From the NCBI GenBank assembly GCA_002727515.1, contig PBXF01000029.1, forward strand, positions 4,458 through 14,938: a stretch of DNA of 10,481 nt, written 5' to 3'. The number at the start of each line of letters is the position of its first letter. The stretch's first letter is position 1. Positions 6,801 to 10,481 of the stretch are shown here, one piece after another. This DNA is from Methanobacteriota archaeon (GTDB lineage: Archaea; Thermoplasmatota; Poseidoniia; Poseidoniales; Poseidoniaceae). The notes below the pieces were generated by a model that made no database searches, was not told where the DNA came from, and saw only the letters and a program-made list of their open reading frames with translations. The position numbers and the translations under genes were made by a program.

Positions 6801-9482
6801 CCAGTTGAGATACCTCTGATACCTGAATATCTAATTACAGGAAATGTAACTTCTGAAAGCGGACTACCATTAGACAACGCAACGGTGTGGCTTCGTAATG
6901 AAGCTGGAGATGATTTCCATCCACTAACCACTGATGAGAATGGCACATTTGCTAAATACGTGCCTGGTGGATTCTGGTATGTTGAAATCGCAGATTTTAC
7001 TGCAGAAGACAGTAATGTAACCGAGATATACAGAGGGGTTCTAGATCTCAATGGTGCGGTTTACGACATTAGCTGGCAAACACAGACAGCAATGGAAGTA
7101 ACAATGCAGTTACAAGAAAAGTTGACTGGTGTAAACATAACATCTACCAGAATAATCGCAGTAAGCAATGATGGTTTGGGCAATGTAAGCCTCGGGCCAT
7201 CCGATAACTTTGGAAACATATCCGAAGTATTGATGCCGGGTAGTTGGACACTGTCTCTCGACAGAACTGAAAACCTAGAGCAATGGATACTTGAAGAAGG
7301 AGTTTACAATTCAGCAATCATCAACGGTGTCTGGGATGCCGGAGTTGTCGAGGTAGACAAGAATGTGTTAATTGGTGGAAAAATATTCTGGGACTTAAAC
7401 GATGATGACAAACCATCACTTGGTGAAGGTGTGGAAAATGTCAGTGTAAGCGTTACAAGTACATCTGGATTTAGTGAGACTCTGCAAACCGATAATGAAG
7501 GTGTGTGGAAAGTATTTGCACCAATACGTCAAGATTACACTGTCTTTGCCGAGAAGGCAGGGTTTGATTCAGTGACATACTCAGACGAAAATTCAACATT
7601 CTATGTGGTAAACGATACCCACGAGAGTAAAGATTTCGAATTAACTGCAGGTTTAGTTTCTGTTTCTGGAAACGTCACAGATAGTGTACCTACATCCATG
7701 AGATTGGACGGAGCAACAGTTGTTCTTTATCCTGCATCAGGAATAATCAGGGATCCAGTGGTTGTGTCAAACGTTGTTTATGAAAATGAGATTTTGACAT
7801 GGTCTGACAGCATAATGCCAGGTAACTGGATTGTATATGTTGAAGGAACAGATTCCGACGACAATGGTGGAGGAATTGCTGTTGGTCTATTAGAAGCATC
7901 CGTTCAAGAAGGTGCAAGCCTTGACTTAGAAATGAGAAAGGGTGGAAGACTAGTATTAACAAGTTCATGGACTGACATTACCAACGCAGTATTGACTGCT
8001 GGTGACCTGGATGAAGACGTGTCAGTTACAATCTCAATCGGGAATGGAATTGAATGGGATGCTACCTTTGACGTAGATGGAGAGGTCAATGTTGTATTGC
8101 CTTCTTGTGAAGGTTCAGACTCTTGTGTAGATTTAGAAAGCGAATTCGAAACTACACAACACGAATTGAATCTAACAATGCCTTACTCAGCTGGAATTCT
8201 AGTAGATATTGACCAAGATACTGCTCTAGAAAAAGAGATGGTGTTTACGAAGAAAGTAGACTCAGACCTGCTTCTCAAGGTATTATCAATCAATGAAAAT
8301 GCAACATATACACCTGGCAATCTAACAGAGATGACTGCAATAGAGACAGATTCTGGTGATTATGAAGTGATTGAATTATCTCTTGAACTAACTTACGATG
8401 GTACAGAATTGGAAGACATATTCTCAGCCACAGGTTCATTGGACTTGACTCAAGATTCAGAATTCTGGATAATTGAATTCAAGGACTCAGAAGGTAACTG
8501 GACTGACAGAGCCAACATCACTATGGGAATTGGACAAAATAACTCTGATGTAAATCAGGTTCTAACGACCATTGTGGATGTCAGAATCACTCTTCCATTA
8601 CAAAACCAATCGATTACATATGACGATGGTCATACTGTTAAGTTTAGATTTGAAGCAGAGGGTGGAATCAGCGAACAAGCAGTAACTGTTAGAATCCCTC
8701 AAGTCTACAATATATCGCTAGATGGTGCGCCAGAATCCATTGGTATCGCTGATGGAAAAACGGTGATTATAACCGTAAGCGTCGATAACTTAGGAAATGG
8801 TGACGATACAGTTTCTCTGACGTCATCGATTTCTGAATCATGTGTAGAGGCTGGTTGGGATGTAACTCCAAAGTTGTCTAACATAACTGTCGCAGCAAAG
8901 AACGATAGAAGTCAATCCTTCACTGTCTTTGCTCCTACAAACTCAACCATTGATGAATGTAAAGTTGACTTCGAAGCTAACAGCGAAGGTAGTTTCGACG
9001 CCCAAACAGTCTCAACCGATGTAATGATCGCTGTAGCGAAACTGGTTATCATAGATAACGGCATATTGCCTTTCAATGCTGATGCGTTAGCAAATGAAGA
9101 CGGTATATTTAGAGTGCCAATTGAGAATCAAGGATTCTTAGGAACAGGTGACGTAATCGTCTATCTTGAATCAGCACAGGAAGACACAGACTATCCTGTG
9201 CAACAGGACACCATACAGATTCCAGCACAAGAAACTGTATTTGCAGAGTTCCCATACTCTGATCTACCTCCTGGAACTGCTTACTTAAAAGTCAGGATTG
9301 ATGTGCAGGATGACATCCCTCTTGATTCCGAAGTTGAGCCTGTGGAATTCTCAAGGAAGTTTTCAAACGCTGCTGATAGTGAAGAATCACCATGGCTTCA
9401 GTTTGTAATCCTTGCACTAACAATTTTGGTATTGTATGGTGGTTACAAGGCTGCAAGAAAGGGTTCTTCCAGTAGATTCTGA
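12..9482 (+). CDS. aglB: Giant AglB/STT3-type oligosaccharyltransferase fused to a repeat-rich surface ectodomain (3156 aa)
   Basis: Predicted archaeal oligosaccharyltransferase, the enzyme that moves a lipid-linked glycan onto Asn of N-X-S/T sequons on the outer face of the cell membrane. Seen in the sequence: the first external loop Asp in SDPWY (D333), the second-loop DXD as D448-H-D450, the TIXE motif as TIAE (656-659), a conserved Arg in GRF (R718), and WWDYG (909-913) followed by SVADN (924-928). All are hallmarks of the STT3/AglB/PglB family. The DK/MI motif could not be placed with confidence. Order: about 8 extra N-terminal helices (1-288), STT3 core (289-797), catalytic ectodomain (798-1355), beta-repeat extension (1356-3118), C-terminal helix (about 3128-3145) and tail ending KAARKGSSSRF. 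Archaeal AglB is usually about 850-1050 residues, so this is about three times normal. The start is uncertain: the frame stays open to the window edge (CTC ATC ACA before ATG) and no Shine-Dalgarno is visible. Stop TGA is at 9480. Family call is firm; the extension's role is unknown. Confidence 0.93.
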   Translation: MSAATISLATLIVALVLTNVVASYVDSNFIALIFFVTMFGGYLLDNSGRHEWNTILVFSMIGLWTAVVAAANYADTNDNILIFDGTEYTRNGAWQEAIGYVFFSIWSIFTILGMLAAVLLRGILTPATDVGWFGYIKPVEGNYNIATLPLQIALGVWALTHIVTLYYFGTLSDLNVLGVAGLEGYHGYIGFWPAALTGVVALTCAWMAAEKWYTRALFIGSMWALYIVSSLYETNHWTSDRLDGSWAVWIWFGITFFIGVMIYWFATHEQYGGWKNRELHQPSQARVFWSNHWAGIMIFMAFLTGLAIRVQWYFVPSMNSSALGSWDLTGGSDPWYMKRVVDYVIAENAHLIWDADRNYPVGGINPRPPLFSWSMAIGAMMLTNLGMNSDDAVWFSMLALPAIYGALIVFPMAGIAKDHFGKGAGVLAAWLIAFMPTHVQKSTWGMADHDSFVLLFLTAAFMFYLRAIKHGGDERLSRQTNAWPSGIYNAFAAVMKEKRTATLNAIAAGVCFGIVALGWKGFVYGPAIIFLAYVVQVAMNMLRKKDSTTISTINILLLATIFVMTIPFYAHPQLNLVWNSTGLQPLVFIAIFTLAIAWITTGFRDKPWLLVLGSLFTGGIVFGVVLYLLQLADISNAWEVLTTGSGYFTKNKIFGTIAEASAPSRGQLFASFGPIVFVIAIVMGFIALWDGVVKKNQTHLILGMWVLVASYMAWSAGRFLFNAAPAMAVMGAWGITGLWRASGAGEMAKKWRRMGIRTPGERITNARKAFWKTPQFSAIGLVLMLIFSQHATYGLDAAMGPQDEADLDNTIYNIAPDILRWNDFGFSILDDADYDPYDPDFPDRWYLGSFGSGFNDGGWNRAYDWLSNQDVFHVGVESKSACNDVSGDWDSSKGLCMMKYSNKPAFVSWWDYGFQALETGDHPSVADNFQSGIPAAGNMLLSRSQEDLTAMFIWRLSEADLSYNDYKTDSRQHTSSFMQTLGKYLSDAQVAEFVKIQTNMDSDDVVERLFEITHVNNDVVIAQGRNIVNGMPNIDGPMTYKVYEEGVIIPCISEEGDIDTCSGDAYNNFENAEDVMNTNSRSSADTKEKTTHYIVGDYWYTSDLIEEYDSVSTGIHRTNARIALLTQLLTHSLEPEELHTMFADLSNNAVYTVQDYEGAPGDTITRDHEIRYLAVDAKLYPRGGSYNSDYSGGNPTGIFAPVSILSGQDFNTFMDEVYMTSRGQFNDEMTREEFDDEMTKDILNQQAGQDFDPLELVDVRVDHKSAFFDTMMARTYVGYGAPSLGFASTEQPGQHWRQSGTPNSILTNGFPLPGAMMNHMVIANWYDVDESNVSEADKNNDLFDSNTLVKVMKYYAGAEVCGQVTMSDNGQPLSDVRILLERDAYSGEDETDRDSTTYWIPIGYTDTDEDGNWCFTAPAGKIRASAYAGEFSDTNAKDAFLQNEYVEGLEDLTIETNVDRETNLLTALLGKVANMTWMGEIAHNITGQQADRLQSFDETFNIAIDSSGISGTVTWTGNESFEGDALDGIDFVLKNIWDMTGNYTLTTSSGSFTTDEGDTRIVQGSGEVTFIENGTFNTQGNPGIVRGFTGNFTRTVDDGRTYTASAQFTGAGTIVATSIDYEHTIPDCEYDNESVVPELPSFNETIEDETGENQTVTSTHIICLTTDVDTYYFMGEINATGRMTADGQVTVVKYLDAETFEGTGLFEGIGNANGTGLFIGEGTFSGPMVAPGSFYKTGILPGTYNMIAMMPNGKEILLPDPVEVGLTASNNLDMKLPGSIFADTLLQEPMNGNLPEPLANQTIELLDFDIDEDVPIAEIPTDEDGNFSYGPIASGDYQWRVDIDGDGFYEMSSNFTIYQDSENISLNMFIPIKYDMIVNLDAGQSDLDLANRTLTFTNSESTDLQPIVETAVSDENGVVSVELYPGSWIVSDESDENYVLWNEFDIDSDDLVLNLTYAVSVWLNGTVYSVTLEGQSLLNEGVFNSTTEMMDSNQSGLFDTASNVRVQARSGAITLESITSFDGNYSLRLPENLVFHITTEQFAGSNTYTGGMLVNNASQITDTNIYLMNTGFVSGTVYLRDSGENGTGVSWSNDIVGSQGVEVIATNEQGLEYRSQLDSGGVFSFNLNMGNWTYTVSNELMNVEAVTHTTSNFSMEQIELVANPANVSVTFRIFLDTEDGTWENGTSVSPGFDIIAMNSIGINVTVSPDDYDVATGEVTVDLSVGQYLIEMSPDDPRDANASDYYSGSDLLPNLNLGLGPSGDPVEIPLIPEYLITGNVTSESGLPLDNATVWLRNEAGDDFHPLTTDENGTFAKYVPGGFWYVEIADFTAEDSNVTEIYRGVLDLNGAVYDISWQTQTAMEVTMQLQEKLTGVNITSTRIIAVSNDGLGNVSLGPSDNFGNISEVLMPGSWTLSLDRTENLEQWILEEGVYNSAIINGVWDAGVVEVDKNVLIGGKIFWDLNDDDKPSLGEGVENVSVSVTSTSGFSETLQTDNEGVWKVFAPIRQDYTVFAEKAGFDSVTYSDENSTFYVVNDTHESKDFELTAGLVSVSGNVTDSVPTSMRLDGATVVLYPASGIIRDPVVVSNVVYENEILTWSDSIMPGNWIVYVEGTDSDDNGGGIAVGLLEASVQEGASLDLEMRKGGRLVLTSSWTDITNAVLTAGDLDEDVSVTISIGNGIEWDATFDVDGEVNVVLPSCEGSDSCVDLESEFETTQHELNLTMPYSAGILVDIDQDTALEKEMVFTKKVDSDLLLKVLSINENATYTPGNLTEMTAIETDSGDYEVIELSLELTYDGTELEDIFSATGSLDLTQDSEFWIIEFKDSEGNWTDRANITMGIGQNNSDVNQVLTTIVDVRITLPLQNQSITYDDGHTVKFRFEAEGGISEQAVTVRIPQVYNISLDGAPESIGIADGKTVIITVSVDNLGNGDDTVSLTSSISESCVEAGWDVTPKLSNITVAAKNDRSQSFTVFAPTNSTIDECKVDFEANSEGSFDAQTVSTDVMIAVAKLVIIDNGILPFNADALANEDGIFRVPIENQGFLGTGDVIVYLESAQEDTDYPVQQDTIQIPAQETVFAEFPYSDLPPGTAYLKVRIDVQDDIPLDSEVEPVEFSRKFSNAADSEESPWLQFVILALTILVLYGGYKAARKGSSSRF
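876..2402 (+). other. STT3 membrane core (residues 289-797)
   Basis: The polytopic catalytic membrane domain. The first core helix is at about 293-313, and the following external loop carries D333 in SDPWYMKR, the loop-1 acidic residue that coordinates the metal and activates the acceptor Asn in this family. D448 and D450 (WGMADHDSF, 444-452) form the loop-2 DXD. TIAE (656-659) supplies the loop-5 Glu that contacts acceptor and metal. R718 lies in SAGRFLFNAAP, a conserved family position. The last helix is at about 777-796, after which the chain is outside. All the expected membrane-domain catalytic residues are present, so activity is plausible. Confidence 0.88.
2403..4076 (+). other. Extracytoplasmic catalytic domain with WWDYG sequon-binding motif (residues 798-1355)
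   Basis: WWDYG at 909-913 recognises the Ser/Thr at sequon position +2 in this family, and SVADN (924-928) matches the downstream family context. RYLAVDAKLYP (1171-1181) and FFDTMMARTYVGYG (from 1267) resemble conserved core strands and helices of archaeal AglB. A Cys pair (C882, C896) sits just before WWDYG, and a second pair (C1051, C1061) lies in an apparent inserted loop. The usual DK/MI partner motif was not identified with confidence. Only one N-X-S/T sequon (SNVSE, near 1330) is present in this domain, in contrast to the extension that follows. Confidence 0.83.
4077..4316 (+). other. Carboxypeptidase-regulatory-like beta domain closing the AglB part (residues 1356-1435)
   Basis: After LVKVMKYYAGAEV, the usual AglB exit strand, the chain shows the pattern G-x-V...G-x-P-L-x-x-V...T-D-x-D-G-x-W-x-F...P-A-G typical of transthyretin-like carboxypeptidase regulatory domains. 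D1406, D1408 and D1410 form a DxDxDG loop that could bind Ca2+. C1361 and C1414 lie on strands that would be near each other and could form a disulfide. A similar domain occurs at the end of some archaeal AglB proteins, so the extension proper probably starts after it. Confidence 0.65.
4329..5336 (+). other. Gly/Thr-rich beta region with short GTGLF repeats (residues 1440-1775)
   Basis: This stretch does not match the 95-residue unit that follows. It is rich in Gly, Thr and aromatic residues alternating in a way that suggests beta strands, with recurring TGNF/TGNY, GSGE, GTFN and FTGAG pieces. Residues 1702-1722 hold two copies of GTGLFxGxG (GTGLFEGIG and GTGLFIGEG) 12 residues apart. C1628 and C1663 form a likely pair. 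About eleven N-X-S/T sequons occur here. The end (YKTGILPGTYNMIAMMPNG, then a strand to 1775) looks like the second half of a carboxypeptidase-regulatory-like unit. No family is assigned. Confidence 0.5.
5337..8231 (+). repeat. Array of about ten ~95-residue beta-sandwich units (residues 1776-2740)
   Basis: Protein-level repeat. A turn of the form D-E/x-x-G followed by a strand and then P-G-x-W/Y recurs with its Gly near residues 1825, 1917, 2023, 2121, 2216, 2311, 2401, 2497, about 2590 (degenerate) and 2690, a spacing of 90-106. Examples are TDEDGNF, SDENGVV, TDENGTF and TDNEGVW, with YPGSW, MPGSW and MPGNW after several. Each unit opens with a strand such as FVSGTVYL, YLITGNV or VSVSGNV. 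This pattern belongs to carboxypeptidase-regulatory/Cna-B-like folds. The unit at 2452-2547 is closest to SdrD B domains (IFWDLNDDDKPSLGE). The DNA copies are diverged, so this is an old duplication. Unit borders are approximate. Confidence 0.72.
8268..9365 (+). other. About three C-terminal CARDB/NEW3-like beta domains (residues 2753-3118)
   Basis: The segments at about 2753-2897, 2898-3009 and 3010-3118 read as stalk-type beta sandwiches. Phrases such as IITVSVDNLGNGDDTVSLT and FRVPIENQGFLGTGDVIVYL carry the 'V.N.G.......V.L' pattern of CARDB and NPCBM-associated NEW3 domains, common in membrane-proximal stalks of archaeal surface proteins. C2944 and C2983 would pair within the middle domain. 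The first of the three is the least certain. Confidence 0.55.
9387..9479 (+). other. C-terminal membrane anchor and basic tail (residues 3126-3156)
   Basis: WLQFVILALTILVLYGGY (about 3128-3145) is a single uncharged hydrophobic span, followed by KAARKGSSSRF with four basic residues. By the positive-inside rule the tail is cytoplasmic. Because the chain leaves the STT3 core on the outside, this makes the whole region from about 798 to 3127 an external loop fixed to the membrane at both ends. Confidence 0.85.
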
Positions 9483-9490
9483 TGGCGAAG

Positions 9491-9510
9491 TTATAATTCA
9501 GTTCAACTGA
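9491..9510 (+). promoter_or_regulatory. TATA-like TTATAATT joined to palindrome TCAGTTCAACTGA
   Basis: TTATAATT (9491-9498) resembles an archaeal TATA element. It overlaps by one base a 13-bp palindrome with perfect 6-bp arms around a central C (9498-9510). A start of transcription about 25 bases on, near 9520, would leave a leader of roughly 48 nt before the ATG at 9568. A palindrome just behind a TATA box is where an archaeal repressor could bind, but short palindromes also arise by chance. Confidence 0.3.
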
Positions 9511-9531
9511 TGTTGCTGGCCGTAGTTGGAG

Positions 9532-9540
9532 ACATATCTT
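9532..9540 (+). promoter_or_regulatory. Possible proximal TATA-like element for a leaderless protease transcript
   Basis: ACATATCTT lies about 30 bases upstream of ATG 9568, the spacing expected for an archaeal TATA box driving a leaderless or near-leaderless mRNA. No Shine-Dalgarno is found directly before that ATG; the only GGAG (9528-9531) is far too distant. The match to a consensus is weak. Confidence 0.25.
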
Positions 9541-9567
9541 CAATAGTATGGACTCTAATGTTTTGGT

Positions 9568-10481
9568 ATGTGGGGGGACGATGAACAACTCAGGGGAGTT
9601 GACTTCGTACCCGAGCCCACAGATTACAGGATTGTTTCTGCGGTTGATCCATCAACATCAGGACACCAAGAAGGTTGGAGGAGTGAAGTAATCGGTTGGG
9701 CACCGATGCCAGTCCAGACATATTCCTCTACCAGAAGGAACAAGAGGAAACTAGCAAATTTTGGAATTTTTTTAGTTTTAGTAGTAATTTTTTGGGCATT
9801 AGCAAAGTCTGAATTATTTTGGTTGGAAATACCTCCGCCAGATTCAGAATGGGCATATGAAGAGTCAGGAGTAAGGGATTTACAAGATAATGGACTTACA
9901 GGAGACGGCGTACGACTTTGCATGGTTGACACAGGAATAGACGCTTCTCATCCTGATTTTGAAGATTTAAACCTTGTATTTAGGGACTTTTCAACAGGGT
10001 CAAGTCAGCCTATCGATAGGGGTTCTTTGGCTCATGGTACAATGATGGCTGGAATAGTTGCTGCGGATGGTCATATCCTTGGAGCAGCACCGGGTGTCAC
10101 TCTAGGTATGGCAGCTGCATTGGGAGATGACGGTAATGGAGGTAACACTGGAGACGAGCAAATTGTTGCCAATGCAATTGAATGGTGTTGGGCTAGTTTC
10201 GATGCGGATATAATTTCATTATCACTCGGAGGAATCAATGATCCCGATACACCACGCAATGGTCCAACCGTAAATGCAGTAAAGGTTGCCTTAAGCAAAG
10301 GTGTGTTTGTTGTAGCTGCTGCTGGTAATGACGGAGGTAGTGATGACGACGGTAGAGTCTCAACTCCTTCAAATGTCGCAGAGGTCATTACTGTTGGAGC
10401 ATCCATGAAAGGAGGAAGCGTCTGGAAGGGCTCGTCAATGGGTGAGCCTCTTGATTTCGATGGAAATGATAGGATGAATCC
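9568..10481 (+). CDS. Membrane-anchored subtilisin-family (S8) serine protease, 3' end cut by window
   Basis: Subtilase, a Ser/His/Asp endopeptidase predicted to act outside the cell membrane. The frame runs to the window end (304 full codons). Seen: catalytic Asp D121 in VRLCMVDTGIDASHPDF, catalytic His H156 in LAHGTMMAGIVAA, the substrate-cleft strand DIISLSLGG (214-222), and the oxyanion Asn N254 in VVAAAGNDGG. The catalytic Ser motif (GTSMA) is expected downstream, outside the window. There is no cleavable signal peptide; instead a helix at about 62-79 follows the basic stretch RRNKRK (56-61), giving a type II topology with a cytoplasmic tail and external protease. W95 to G114 is the usual run-up to the fold (ending TGDGV). 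An in-frame TAA at 9556 makes ATG 9568 the first possible start; M47 (9706) is the alternative and would leave a short tail. It lies 85 bp after the oligosaccharyltransferase, same strand. Family sure; substrate unknown, could include surface glycoproteins. Confidence 0.9.
   Translation, partial: MWGDDEQLRGVDFVPEPTDYRIVSAVDPSTSGHQEGWRSEVIGWAPMPVQTYSSTRRNKRKLANFGIFLVLVVIFWALAKSELFWLEIPPPDSEWAYEESGVRDLQDNGLTGDGVRLCMVDTGIDASHPDFEDLNLVFRDFSTGSSQPIDRGSLAHGTMMAGIVAADGHILGAAPGVTLGMAAALGDDGNGGNTGDEQIVANAIEWCWASFDADIISLSLGGINDPDTPRNGPTVNAVKVALSKGVFVVAAAGNDGGSDDDGRVSTPSNVAEVITVGASMKGGSVWKGSSMGEPLDFDGNDRMN

Larger units (their letters stand above)
9483..9567. other. 85-bp intergenic gap between the oligosaccharyltransferase and the protease
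   Basis: No open frame of note and no poly-T run typical of an archaeal terminator occurs here, so termination after the first gene is not evident and read-through into the protease is possible. The gap holds two AT-rich TATA-like stretches (9491-9498 and 9532-9540) and one short palindrome (9498-9510). Confidence 0.7.

Noticed and set aside
9482..9496. ATG overlapping the stop of the first gene (TGATG), as in coupled translation.
   Set aside because: The frame is only M-A-K-L before a TAA, so it does not start a gene.
9292..9588. - strand open frame crossing the gap between the two genes.
   Set aside because: Most of it overlaps the coding end of the first gene, and its translation shows no domain or signal; treated as a shadow.
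9767..9793. T7 and T6 runs that could be read as an archaeal poly-T terminator.
   Set aside because: They lie inside the protease frame and encode Phe/Leu/Val residues of its membrane helix.
9624..9932. Open frame on the - strand opposite the protease N-terminal region.
   Set aside because: It is antisense to a clearly coding subtilase frame, has low-complexity Ser/Pro-rich composition and no recognisable domain; the same applies to the - strand frame at 10071-10406.
10432..10452. GSSMGEP in the protease looks like the catalytic Ser motif GTSMAxP.
   Set aside because: It falls only about 35 residues after the oxyanion Asn (N254) and directly after VITVGAS, where subtilases have the S-S-x-G segment; the true Ser motif normally comes some 50 or more residues later, beyond the window edge.

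Overview
The window looks like part of an archaeal chromosome, most plausibly from a marine group II-like euryarchaeon (Candidatus Poseidoniales). This rests on an AglB/STT3-type oligosaccharyltransferase, very long acidic surface proteins built of beta-sandwich repeats with one C-terminal membrane anchor, moderate-to-low GC, frequent AGA arginine codons, and no Shine-Dalgarno sequence in front of the visible starts. The lineage is inferred and was not tested by any search.

Layout: almost the whole window (12-9482, + strand) is one uninterrupted reading frame of 3156 residues. It reads, in order, as (i) an extra N-terminal bundle of about eight membrane helices of unknown family, (ii) a complete STT3 membrane core with recognisable catalytic motifs (D333, D448/D450, TIAE 656-659, R718), (iii) the extracytoplasmic catalytic domain with WWDYG at 909-913, (iv) a carboxypeptidase-regulatory-like beta domain that ends the ordinary AglB part, (v) a Gly/Thr-rich beta region, (vi) an array of about ten beta-sandwich units with a period near 95 residues, (vii) about three CARDB/NEW3-like beta domains, and (viii) a C-terminal membrane helix with a basic tail. 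Known archaeal AglB proteins are roughly 850-1050 residues, so about 1800 residues are a sequon-rich surface extension fused to the enzyme.

An 85-bp gap (9483-9567) follows. It holds a TATA-like stretch joined to a 13-bp palindrome and a second TATA-like site closer to the next gene. At 9568 a second + strand gene begins and runs off the window end: a membrane-anchored subtilisin-family (S8) serine protease with its Asp, His and oxyanion Asn visible, while the catalytic Ser is expected beyond the edge.

Together the genes suggest a cell-surface module: one protein makes N-glycosylated surface proteins while carrying a giant, potentially self-glycosylated, disulfide- and Ca2+-stabilised ectodomain, and a neighbouring protease faces the same compartment. 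A functional link between the two is inferred from adjacency only. No RNA gene, mobile element or CRISPR array was seen.
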